Source: Leuctra nigra
Taxonomy: Eukaryota > Arthropoda > Insecta > Plecoptera > Leuctridae
Length of the DNA stretch: 64,000 bases
NCBI GenBank assembly: GCA_934045905.1
Contig: OW203762.1
Span: 46,091,411-46,155,410 of the forward strand
Reading direction: 5' to 3'
Below, in pieces: positions 48,407 through 60,500 of this stretch. The notes under the pieces are model-generated. The model was not told the origin of the DNA. It saw nothing but the letters and a program-made list of their open reading frames with translations, and searched no databases. The stretch's first letter is position 1, and every line of letters starts with the position of its first letter. The position numbers were made by a program, and so were the translations under genes.

Positions 48407-51095
48407 TAAATACAACTAAAATAGTTAATTAATTATTTCAGAAACTGATTCACTGTCGAAATATAAACTGAAATAAAGTTAATCCAAAGTTTTTTTGTAC
48501 CTAATGTCGGGCCTATCAAAATCAACTATTCGTTTGAAAAATTAAATATGAATTTCTTATTTTCGCATTACAATTAATCGCACTGGTATATTTTATAATA
48601 TAGTATATGAAATTAGTTTCATACTTTATTTCCCGTCTTAATAATGTGTCCATTTGCCATACAGTGCAGGCCTTCACCTCTATGAAAGCATGAAAGCATC
48701 CTGTGTAGCTTAAAGCTCAAGCTTTTCAGCGCATTGGGAGTGGAACTTTGCCAGGGACTCCCCAAGCTCCAGCCCAGCAGGCGGTTCGCACACTGAGCTC
48801 TCATTAAATGTACATATAAAATATTGCAAGTATACTAGCTTTTAAAATACAAACTACTTAAAGAAAAAAAAAATGAATCGGCTGGGAATCGATGTACAAA
48901 TTTCACATAATATAAACAAAATATTGAGATTTGATGTTTGATAGTTTAAAAACATTACTTTTGTAGGGAAAGAGTTTCAGCTGTTAGAATTTGGTTGTCG
49001 CAAAATCGATTTTACGGAGCTCAAATAGCGCGCCTTCAGAAAACGTCAATTGGCCGGGACGCTGTTTATTCTAATCTACTAACTGTATCAAGCTGAAAAT
49101 TTCAAATTTTATTCAAAATATATTGCTATCAAGTGTGTAAAATTTTCAATACGTACATTAGGATAAACGGAACGAAAGTTACGGTATCTTGAAGCTAAAA
49201 GCAGAAAATCAGGGAGATAATTTTACTTTTTTAAATTATCGTGTGTTTACATAAGAGAGCTGGTGAATTTATCTCCCGTAAAACAATAGTTTTGCAATTG
49301 CTTGCGCAACAAACCTAATAATCTTGAAGTCAGTGCATGCTCAGCTTTAGAATGTGTGCTCAATGTAGAAAACAATTCGGCAAGATATCACCTTACATCA
49401 TGGTGTGAGGAGAAACCAGCAGAGTGCGTGCTGCTTCGAGTGAACTGTGCTGTCTCATTGAATTTATTTATTCCAGTCTCTGTGATTCGACATGACCTAA
49501 ATGTGAGTAAAAGCTCTTCAAGTGAATGCTACAGGAAAGAAGATTGTATATACGCAGAAAATGACACAAAACAAAAGAAGATTTACTTACATCGGATGTG
49601 AATTCAGTCAGTTTCCTTTTAGCTCAAAGTGCGATGTTAGACTCTGAATTTACTTCCCGCAGTTCGATGGTAAATAAATATCGACATTGAGGCGGAATCC
49701 TGAGCGTTTTATAAGAAGATTATGGTTTCTATCCGAGCCATTAAAATCGCATGAAATATGTATAGCTGGTGGCAACGGCAAATCATGCATTGCAGCTTGA
49801 ACCAGTCTGGTTCTATGCAGGGATTACATTTGGACTATTAAATAAAGGTTTGCATCAGAGCTGGCGACTGGGATGAGTTGGAAGGGAACAGACAGAATAG
49901 AGAACGCCAAGGGATGATGGAGTGTTTCATAAAGTGCAGCACGAGTACTGAATTGGTAATCGAAAAGACAACACTTCCGGGGAAACACGTCGTTACTGAC
50001 GTTGTTTCATGTTTTATTAACAATGACAAATTGCTCTACTCATTTTGAAAACTACTCATTAATTTTCATATCACTTACTTGAGAATTGTTGCTTAGGCGT
50101 TAGTAATGTATTGTATTTATTGTTGATTGAAGGCATCTCTAGATATGTACGCTTTGCCATTTGTAAGCTACTACCCCTTCTCTCTATGCAACCCTTCTGT
50201 CACCGCCCAACACGGCCAATCCCTGCATCGGAATGCTTGATAACAGCATCCCTTCCATCTGGACCAATCAGTGAATTCTTGTTCTGTTTCAATCTGTGGT
50301 ATGTTATACAATATTGGATCTTTGCAATGCATCAGAACCGCCCTCTTAGCATCATTGGAGTCCTCATATTTCTGTTGAAAAATGTATGCAGATCAGCTCA
50401 TTATCAATGTTGTTCAAGTGTTTTGGGGTAGAAGGACTCAATTTTGGGCTTCAGAGTATTTATAGTATGTTGTTACGTTATTAATTAATAATACCCATTT
50501 TCCCTATTTTAAACTTGAATAGTCCCATACAGATTTACAAATGGTGTCAGAAGTAGGATTTTGACTTTAATGCATTAGGCAACAGAATCCAATTTTTGTT
50601 TGCGTTTTAGAAGCTATACTCATATAAGCGCACTTTTTGACACATCGGAGTTTTCAATATTATTTTCTCCTTTAACTGATGCTAGAAGGGGACTCTGCTT
50701 TTATATTATGTTTTATGTCCAACTCTCAACATTGAAACTATAACATACGAGGTGCCAACCAAAAGTTCGTTCCACGTGACCATATAATTAAAAAAATACA
50801 GTTCCTTTCGGCATATACACAGCAAATTTAGTTATTTCAATTATTCCATGCATCCTTAGACGCCATCAAATGCGACCATATTCAGCACCATTCGCGATGC
50901 TTTTTACGCATATTCCACTGGTGCGCTTTGGTTATGTTTTACATGACATGACGGGTCCCTTTAGTTTTAAATATATTGTTCCATGGAATAATCATCTCAC
51001 CCGATTAATTAGGTATTCACCGACACGTCCACAGATATAAAATATCAGACATAGAATCCGACTTAGAATCCACGGAATAACTGATTTGCCTTCAT
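48407..51095. other. Intergenic with a second LTR/primer-binding-site relic
   Basis: At 50534-50561 the string TTTACA, A, A then TGGTGTCAGAAGTAGGATTT repeats the junction at 33149. An open frame at 49302-49601 with eight cysteines has no recognised family. Nothing else is supportable. Confidence 0.4.
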
Positions 51096-52160
51096 CGTGA
51101 CGAATTGTCCACACAACATCTACAACACAGTCTGTACGCGTGCTCTGAGGTTGAATGTGCAGGGAGGGGAGGGGGGCGTGATGGCACGCGGCAGACACAC
51201 GGCCCAACACATCGTGCACCTGACGCCAGTTCCCAGTCCCACGGTCCCAGTCGCCTTCCCACAGGAACACGAGCTGTGCGTGTTCCCACAGGACGCCTGG
51301 GAACGAGTTCGGCGAAGGCACGTGTCATGTGTCGCTCAACATGTTGATAAAGACCGCGCTATGCACGCCATGTGACGTCACAATCAGGAGGGGAGTGCGA
51401 ATAGAAGCTGTGATAGAATTAGTTAAGGTGTGAACAAAACAAACCAAATTATTAATTGGCAGCTGATGTCAATAAATTTTCTATGTCCAAACAATGATTA
51501 TAAAATAAAGTATTTTGTAAAATATTAGCGAGTGTCGTCCATCTCTTCCTTTCTCTCGTAGGATATTGATTGATATCCATATATATATTATAAATAAATC
51601 AACACCTAAGCGTTTTTGTTAGGATTTTATGTTCAGTTTTTCAAAATGCTTATAAAATAATCTATTATTTAAAATGTAATCCTAATGTATTTTAGGTTAT
51701 TGATGTCGTCAATCACTCTTTGTAAAAAGTAATTTATGTAACATATTTGTCTTTGCCATTTGATTAATATCCATCAATTCTGAAAACGTGTGAGCGTGTT
51801 GCCAACTTTACGTGACGGTTTTGTTTGTGTAATGTGAGAAAATGAAATGAATGTGATAATGTATTGATGACAACGTCAATGCGAGTATTTGGATGTTGGA
51901 GATATTTAGGCGATGACTTGGCTTTTAATACTTCCCTTTTCTCACGATGCTTGACAGCCTCGTCTATAGAAATGGTATTATTCCTATGGGTATTTCAGCA
52001 GCCGCCGTGCGCCGGGAGTGTGCCGACTTGATGATGCGGTCGCGAGGGAATGATTGTCACAGGGAGCGACGCGTGGGAACGGCGGGCCACGGACATGCCC
52101 ACGCAGCTTGCCGGCCGCCGCGACGCCGAGGCGTCGTGTGTAAACAACATGGGGAGGGTA
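51096..52160. other. Two GC/CpG-rich patches in an AT-rich intergenic region
   Basis: 51130-51330 and 52000-52145 are strongly GC-rich with many CpG (for example GCCGCCGTGCGCCGGGAGTG and GCCGGCCGCCGCGACGCCGA), unlike the surrounding AT-rich DNA. Open frames here run on several frames at once, as expected of GC-rich DNA. They may be promoter-type islands or unmethylated exonic/UTR sequence. No gene is recognised. Confidence 0.4.
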
Positions 52161-54191
52161 ATGTGTGGTGATGTGATGAAGTGCCGGATGACGAGCAGTC
52201 AACACAAGGGATGAGCAGAGATGAGCAATGATAGGAGAATTATTGGGGGTGAATGTTGCGAGAGCTAACAACATAATGATTTATAATGTGCTTTTTATTA
52301 GTTTCTTTAAATTATTAAAACAATTAGAAGCAAACTGGAATTTGTGAAATATCACAGTTTGTATTAAAATATAATTCAGATGATATTTTTGTTCCTTTTT
52401 TACGATAATGGGTTTTATGGAATGTATTCATTTTATATTTGTAAGTATCAAACGGAGAACAAGAATTCCAGTCAATTCAAAGAGCTCTCACCGGGCAAGT
52501 GGAGGTCACAATAACATCCCCTTATTTAAAAATTGAAACAAACACACGGAATTTTGAGAGTGCACAATGTGTCCTATCTGTCGACGTTGCTGAAAACAAA
52601 ATAAATATAATCTCATCTCATATTTGAGTTGTGTAGCTGAATAGGTGTGGGAAGTAAGTAAAATGTTCGTCCTCACAATGATTTGGCATAATTTATGGAA
52701 AGAGGGAGTATCAGACTTCAAGGCTCTCGACATCAGCATGATCGACCACATGAGCGTCGGTGGCTCAGATGATTAGATGAAGTCTTCAGTGATAGCCGCT
52801 TCGATTTGTTTTGCTCATAGTATTGGCTTTTAAAATTATTATCTCGGCTTGGAATAATATTCTCTCTCATGTATTCAAGCCGCAGTGATGCTGCGTTTAA
52901 ATTTCGGTCTTGGTATATTAGTAAGAAACCTTCCCATCATTTTCCTCCCGCCTGAGTAAATCCACGAAATAACAAGGCCGGTCACATGACTGGACCTCAG
53001 GTGCAAGTCCAAATAGACCTCTGAACAACTTGCTCTGTTCTTGGGTTCAAAAGTTACGAAATTTCAGAAATTTTAAAAATCATTAAAATATATTCAGGAA
53101 TATCAATTATCCCAATTATCAATTATATCCAATTTCAATAATAATGTAATTTATTACTGGATTGACCTGAACAAGTCTTGTGTCCTGACTAAAATGCATT
53201 TGTTTCTACAAATTCTAAAATAACTCTCACTGGCCTCATAGACACAATAAGTCCACTGTAACTGTCTCTGTACATCAGCTAGATGGCTCGAATAGTCACG
53301 CATTGGATCAAAACACAACAATAGCGTTCCAATCCAATTCATTCCATCATACGACAATCTCGCAATCCAATAGCGTGCGTGTTGGTGTGATGAGGGGGTG
53401 AAGCAAGCAAGGCTAATGGAAGTCTGGCAGATGGCCGAGCTGTGAAACCAGAGTCTAATTATCTTAGTGAGGCGATTTCACGCCCCATCTTCACGCTGGC
53501 GAGCCGAGGGAGAGATCGAAGACTTGCAATGGCGCAGAAAGAGCTGGGTTTTAAATGGAAAACACATCATTGGTCATATCTGGTCTATCTGGTCATATCA
53601 TCAGGAAGAACTACATGGATGTAATAACAATAATACGTAATAAACTTGAACTGGAATTGCTATATATATATAGGCATCTTTCAATTGAAATGTTGCCTTT
53701 GATCAAATCAAATATGATAGCTGTCCATTTCAAATATTCAGAATTATTTCTTATGCATGAAAGATATTTAAGTAAGTAGGAGATGATAATAATATTATTA
53801 TGCAATATTCATCCATATACATTTTCCAGTTAAATATTTATCAGAGAAAAGTAAGTTAGGTAACAATAATTATGTTTTAACCTGGAAGCACTTGCCCTCA
53901 TTTAAAATTGTGTTGTAACATCGTATGAAATGAATGAAGGATTTTTGCAGAATAGATGTGACTTCCACGGATGATGGATTAAAATGTTGGAGAATCAGAT
54001 AAAGTAAACAAATTATAGTTCACCATAAGTCCATATCACATAAGACAATTCAAATTAGACCATTTCAATCATTAGCCAATCGGATTTCAGAGTTTCACTT
54101 AAAACGGTATTTCGCTTGCTAGAAATTGAAATTGCACAAATTTATGTGATGAGGACTTCAGGAAAATCTAAAATATATTTTGTAATTGCTT
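52161..54191. other. Intergenic, no gene recognised
   Basis: Only short open frames; no repeat family recognised. Confidence 0.35.
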
Positions 54192-54197
54192 TTTATT
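54192..54197 (-). terminator. Polyadenylation signal AATAAA of the secreted-protein gene
   Basis: AATAAA on the minus strand 27 nt past the stop codon at 54224. Confidence 0.6.
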
Positions 54198-54223
54198 TAA
54201 CAGCAAAGTGTCTTAAAACATGA

Positions 54224-55726
54224 TCAATGCAGATGATGTTCATTCTGTATTAGGGCTCCTCGCACTTGCATGCAGGCGTGCACTTTGTTCTCAGAGTCCA
54301 CCAGTTTGCCCTTGAAAGCCAGGATCATTCCCTTGAACATTTGCAGAATGCTGGAGAAACCTTCTGGAATTTCACGTTCCATGTTGGGCGACGGCAGTGT
54401 GATATTGCCTGGATACGAGCCCTGGAGCAAGATAAGAGGTTAGACAAGAGTCCAACTGCTAGCAAGACTGTAGTGACGGAGACAAACACCAACCTTGTGC
54501 AGCGTGCACTCCACGGGCATGTCAAACGTAGAGAACATCGACTCCACCATGTAACTGTGCGATTCAATTATTGAGCACACATCTCTTTTGATGTTGAACA
54601 TTTTTACAAATTTATTATTTGACATAAAGCCAGCCTCTGCTTCGACCTGAAAATGCAACCATAAGCTACTTGAGAATTATAGCACTCTGAATCTAAAATG
54701 ATTAATTATTTATCATATGATTTTATTCTAGTGGTGAATTGATGTCAGAATAATCATAATTTTGTATGCATCTACATTCCAGTTCATGACGATGAGAAGA
54801 AGGGATTAGTCCAAATTAACATATTTTTCAAACATGAGAAACATGGGTATCATATACCATTGCATCTGAAGGGTACAGGGTAAGAATATACCTTCAAATA
54901 ATATAGCTTTCAGATTATACCCTCGGTTTCTAGAAAATATTGCCACAAAGTCTTGAAAAACGCAATTAAAAGATCAATTTGTATGGAAATCCAAGAGTTT
55001 CCAGCTTAAGTTTCAACATAAAACCTCGTTTATCTCAGTTTCATCCAAATGTGACTCATAGCGTTCTTTCTCTGTACCTAATTAGTTTATAAAATGCTCA
55101 TCAATCCAACTGAAGTGACAACATTCTCTCGAGATCTCCACAACATACTTCCCCGATTTGGACGTCCTGCGCAATCTCCAGGACTGTCGAAGCAATCATT
55201 TCTGGACCATCGTGTGAGATGACAAGATCGTTGAGTTCAATGTCTCGGATCGGTCCCGGACATCTTTCAACTGACTTCAAAACGAAGCGCACGCTTGTCT
55301 GCAAACGAGAAGCATTTTGACTGTCATTCATTACTCATCATTCCTTCCTATGATGAATGAGACGCGTGAATCATGTGAGAGAAGCATTGTAAAGTCAGCG
55401 GTTCTCCCTTCCAAATCCCATGAAAAATAATAGAATCAGAGTGGGCATCGACAAACACTGCTTGTAGTTTACTAGTCTAGTATTTCAACATGTGTAGGGG
55501 GGGGGGGGGGGGGGCTCCTGACAAGTGACACATGGATAACAATTATAATGATAATGTTGAGTATGGCAGGTTTCTTAGAGATAAATTAAACTGTTTAAAC
55601 ATTAAAATAATACATTAAAAAATTAAAAGCATTGTATTACAGGTCAGCACTTACCCCAGTGACGGAGTTCATGAAAACACTGACCAAAAGCACCAAAAGC
55701 CTCTTCGAAACAAATATCTTCTCCAT
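54224..55726 (-). CDS. Secreted four-cysteine protein, MD-2/GM2-activator or DUF1091 type
   Basis: Exons on minus: 55655-55726, 55149-55298, 54494-54646, 54224-54421, all GT-AG and all phase 0; total 573 nt, 190 residues. The first exon is a clear signal peptide: MEKIFVSKRLLVLLVSVFMN then SVTG. The mature part has four cysteines (ERCPG, RDVCSI, VECTLHKGSYPG, HACMQV). The order (two N-terminal strands, a helix-like MFNIKRDVCSII, then C..HKGSYPGNITLP and a hydrophobic MILAFKGKL...ACMQV) resembles insect secreted DUF1091 or ML-like proteins, which are thought to bind lipids or pheromone-type ligands. The family assignment is by pattern, not by a strong motif. No transmembrane segment besides the signal peptide. 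An intronic run of 18 G lies at 55497-55514. Confidence 0.8.
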
Positions 55727-58100
55727 GATAATCAACAACAACCAGCTCGTTTTCTTGCTTCCTTAAAACTAAGAGCAAAATGTTTATTGATGATTTAATA
55801 TTGTTTCAGGGTTATGACGTAACAAAGGTTGTCCATAGACATAAAACACTTGTTAAAGTCAAGATATTTATTAATATTTATTTTATTAATATTAATATTT
55901 ATTAATAGATTAATTGTCTTGATAATGTATTGTCTACCACCTGACCCAAAATATATTGGAAACAGGTTTTGCTTAAATAAAATTCTCATTATATTTTTCC
56001 CTGAAATATAATTTCATTTTTTAGAACAATCCATGTACTTTATCCATCCCTGGTCAAATATGACGGTATTAAAATAATAAATGATATTTCTGTGTTAAAT
56101 GTAGACAATTATCTCGAGCTATTGTATTATAATCTTTCCGGTGGTTGACCAAAAAAAAATTATAAGCTTTATATTACGTCAAGTGCTGGTTACAGAAAAT
56201 TATAGTCGTTGTCAATGAGCGTCATATATCTTGTGTGACGTTCGCTTAACCTTGGTCCGAACTTGTCAACTTCTGAGTGACCTGACAGGAAAGTTTTAAT
56301 ACCCATAATGGCAAGTTAGCATGAGATGATATGTTATACATTTTTCCACTGAGTAACAAAGCCAAAAATCCTTTTGTTTGCCGTTTAATTGGCTTGAATC
56401 TGTCGCTAGAAATGAGGAGCAGTTATCACGTGATCATCAAGGAAATGTGTTTGTCTCCATCACCGCGTCAGAGTAACGTGGTTTCGAATGATCCAAGTCT
56501 CGGATTCTCAAGCTCCTCATTATCTATTGTGTGATATTCGTCGATGTTCTCATTAGAGCTGAAGCTTGCAGATGTGACAGTGGATGCTGTGCCTGGAGCC
56601 AGCGGAACAATGAGTTGCAACCCCAGTCCCATCTGTCAGGGCCAGATCGCTTACCAATTACCAGCTCATATAGCTTCTTCATGTCGCCATTTCAGAGCGA
56701 GATATTTTTTATCAGGTTTTCTGCTGCTTAAAAATTAGATAATATAGATCTTGAGATGGAGATTTTCAAGAAGAAAATGCGTCAGAGATCGAATCCAGCA
56801 CGTATGTGCTGTGTCATTTTTATTATTTTTATTAAACCTTTAGTTACACATTTCAAAATGGTTTTCAATTAGTTGACAATTTACAAAGAAGCCGCCTTCA
56901 TTTCGTTCTGTTTTATGGTCTTTATGTATTTATCGTCGCTCTATTTTCGGAGAAGAAAAAGAGGAAATAAATCAATTCCGGAAGGTGCATAGAAAATGTA
57001 TTTTCAAATTTAAAAATGTAAACGAATTTTTTATTTATGAAATAAAAACAATTTGAATGCACAAAATTGAGAAAAGTGCATTGAGAGGAAAAACTCGACA
57101 GAAAATAATTTCCTCTCTTCATCCGGTAACGCCCCCACATAATTGGACTCGATATAAAATATCGAGAAGATTTCAATAACAGAATGTAAACAAATGCAAT
57201 AATATTACTTTTCGTATTCTCTTGTTCTACGCTGAATTTTGTCTGCTGGTGATGTGTAAATAATGAATTGAAATGAAATCCTGGTTAAATGACGGTTTCT
57301 CCAGCTTAAACTCTGCTAATAGTCTGCCACTAGGCGTGAAGAGGGGTGAGAAGGAAGGGTGATTGCACAAGGGTGGACTAAGATTAGCTTCTGTTTGGCT
57401 TTTTGAAGTGTTGTCGGCTAATTTACTTAGCCCTAGGCAAACCAGCACCCTTCCCGACAGCGTTCTATATGCAAAAATTATGTTTTCATATATTGAAACA
57501 TAGATTTAGTTTACAATTTTTCAAAACAATTGTTTGTTTTATAAATGTGCACGGTGCTGGGCACTGTGATTATATAAACAATGTTATTATACGAACACAA
57601 TATCTTACTTAATTTTTTAATGACGATAAGCCATTTCCTGATTAAATTGCATTCCTGGTGATAATGAAATTCATGAAAATAAACAGTGAGTTATGAGTTC
57701 TTATAAATTTAATTCGAGTGACGTTTCTAGTGATCTGTTTCACTCCTCATCAGGCTCGGAATAAGTTAAGATGTTAATGAGAATTCAGATGGAAAACTCT
57801 CCCGTCAAGCACTGTGTAGTGAAGCAAAGAGTCCATCACGTGACCAGACGCAGCAACATGAGTGCTATTCTTCCAGCAGATCATCTCGTTGACCCTCGCC
57901 CCTACACCAGGTTATTGAATCACTCGGAAGCGTAATAAAGTGAGAAATTGCCAAGCTCTATCAGTGTTCATAACTTCGTTACGTCATGATTTCCCTTCTA
58001 GCTTTTCTTTTAAACACTTGTCGACCCCTTCCGTGTAGGCAGCCAAGAGTGCACAAATTAGATTATGACGTCATCAAATTGGTTGTGAGCATTTTTTTAC
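55727..58100. other. Intergenic, no firm gene
   Basis: Mostly AT-rich. The frame at 56556-56735 (LKLADVTVDAVPGASGTMSC then NPSPICQGQIAYQLPAH) reads like protein and is preceded by an acceptor-like CATTAG, so it could be an isolated exon. I could not connect it to another exon. Confidence 0.35.
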
Positions 58101-58103
58101 AAG

Positions 58104-58158
58104 TACTGAATGCTTGCCTGCAACGCGGGCGGCTCGGGTTCGATTCCGGGCCGATGCA
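58104..58158 (+). pseudogene. tRNA-Gly-like 3' half (tRNA pseudogene or SINE piece)
   Basis: GCTTGC, loop CTGCAAC, GCGGGC forms an anticodon arm like that of tRNA-Gly(GCC) with GCC changed to GCA. It is followed by a T arm with GGGTTCGATTCC and a 3' acceptor-like GGCCGATGCA. The D arm and 5' acceptor are not recognisable. Confidence 0.45.
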
Positions 58159-60280
58159 ACTCTTTTGTCATGACAATAATTCTCATAATTTCGCCTCATA
58201 ACAGAAATCTATCTCTTATCAAAACTATCAATGTGTGATAACCAATATATGAATTAAGAAATCTACATTTAAAATATTCCGTTCCAATTTAGGAATTCGA
58301 ATCTATGGGAATGGGAGTTTGGAAGTGTTTTGAATCCGTTTCATATGGCATGAATTTCTGACGACTAATTCAGTTCTTCAATTACAATGACTGCTATTAC
58401 TCCAAACTTATTCAAAAATTAATTCGATAAATTACTATGTTTTCGTTTTTCGCATTGCGAAAGTTTTAACGCGTATTCGTCGAAAGAACTATGAATGTTG
58501 AGTTTTTTTTTTACAATGAACAGAGTTCGTAATAATATTTGTCCTAAAACAGGAATCATAATGCACATGCGTAGGAATGCACTATCCTTACATTGTGATG
58601 ATCTGTTGTCTAATTTACATATCGCATAGTATCGCGTTAACCCTTCTTGCTTAAAACTAGAATGTTAAACTATCGACCTATTAGTTGTGTTGTCGGGATG
58701 TTGCAATCAGCATGGCATGATATTTGGGTGGCGCCAAGTCCGGTTCGACGACTCTCCGTGGCGCCACGAAACTCCGACAACAATGCTCTCCGGGAATCAC
58801 TTCATGATATTTCTATTAGACGTTTCCAGGAATTTATGTACAAATACGTGAACGAACCTGAAGTTTATTTACTTCTATAAATAAGTTTCGAGTTAAATCG
58901 ATTGTTCTGCATGTGAATTGTGAAGGTGTATCGACATGCTTTCGGGCTGTACCTCTCGGAGCTCACAGGGGTGGGTATACAAAGTACCGCCATCTGAGAG
59001 AGCATCTTCTCCAAAACTAGTCAAAAACAATTATAAAAAGCCCGGATGTTCCGCAGGACAACAGACAGAACAACAGAATAACTTAAGAATACCTCTCTTC
59101 ATAAATGATTTCGTTTAAATTAAATCTAGAGCAAACATAATCAATATAGAAACACTGGATTTGCTTTTCTAGTTCGTTATTTAAGTTTCAATGGAAAATC
59201 TCGCATTGAAATATCGTCGAGCATTCAGGCGGGATAAACATCAGCAACCGGAGCAACCAACATGATTATACCTACTTTAGCTGTGTTATGTACACGACTC
59301 TGACGTCAGCTGTCCTTATCACGAAGAATAATTTGCATCCATAACAAACAGGTTATAACTCAATACATCATTTGATTGTAACTCAAGAATTCTCTTTTCG
59401 ACTTGTCTGACTTTTTGTTTCACTTTTGACGAGACATTGATTGGGAAATTGTAATGATAGGTGTGTTCAAAAGGGCTCGAGTAGTTTATTAGTTTGGAAC
59501 CATCAAAGCATTAGCGTGTCGATAGATGCAAATCATCGATAACTAAGGATACACGACCTTGGGGGATCGAACCCGGGCATCCCGAAGTTAGAGCGTATCG
59601 TGCGTATTCATCCGTATTCATCCGTATCGTGCAGTGATACATCATTCATTACGCTTTCGAAGGTCTGACCATTCACAAGCAAACAACATGGAGATCCAAC
59701 TAAATATTTGACATAATCTCATTCATTTCATTTTACAGACTCTGAAATCAATTATTTTAACAAAACCTGGAGTTTTATTTGGAATACCTATACACTGTGA
59801 TTTTCAAAGAAAGTTCGCGCGTCTTTCCTGACTGAAAACGAGGTTCTCTCAATCGAGAGAGAATACTGGAACGGTTTTCAACTGATAGCCACGATCGTCT
59901 CATTCCCACCGTCTCCCCTAAGTATCTATTATTCATCGTCATCCATAATCATTAATCAGTCGCCATTTGCCTTGTTGCAGAACAGTTGCAAAGCTGCAAA
60001 CACCTCTAACAAATGTTTGATTCTTTACATAATATAAAATTATGGTACCCAGCGGTCTTATAATCAAATAAGTACATCGTTTGATCTAATAACTTGTAAT
60101 TGTAAACCATCATTTTAATGTTCAATTAAAAATTATTTGATGTGGAGAATCTCAGCACTTGTTGATGACGGAGCAGATGAGGGCTAGTCAATCGATCGAC
60201 CTAATCTCATATTTGACCCCAAACACGAAACTCGCATCCCACCTTTGTGCACCCCTTGAACGAACACAACTGTTGAATCA
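58159..60280. other. Intergenic, no gene recognised
   Basis: Short frames only. 59557-59580 has a reverse-strand B-box match (GGGATCGAACCCGGGCATCC) with no cloverleaf. Confidence 0.35.
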
Positions 60281-60500
60281 TGAGGCAGTCGCGACGCACC
60301 CCGACGCTCGGCGTCGGTTTCACAATAAATGATGAGTCAACTCACGCGATGCATTCACCGACGCCGACGCCGCCGACGTTCCGACGCTGCCAGTCTGAGC
60401 GTCGGCACACGACATTCCCTCAGCATGGACGCCAGGCAAGCTAACCGACGCCATGGCGAGCGTCGCGACGTGAGCTAACAGACGTCGTGCGCACAGGCAG
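60281..60500. repeat. CpG-rich patch built from CGACGC-type words
   Basis: Within about 210 bp the words CGACGC/GCGTCG or one-step variants occur more than ten times on both strands (for example CCGACGCCGACGCCGCCGAC, GACGCTCGGCGTCGG, GAGCGTCGCGACG). The spacing is irregular, so this is not a simple tandem array, and no frame stays open throughout. It is surrounded by AT-rich DNA. Confidence 0.5.

Noticed and set aside
49302..49601. 99-codon frame with eight cysteines
   Set aside because: No signal peptide, motif or splice context; I could not distinguish it from chance.
58647..58880. LNYRPIS string resembling a reverse transcriptase motif
   Set aside because: The residues before and after it do not fit an RT, and no other RT block is nearby; likely chance.
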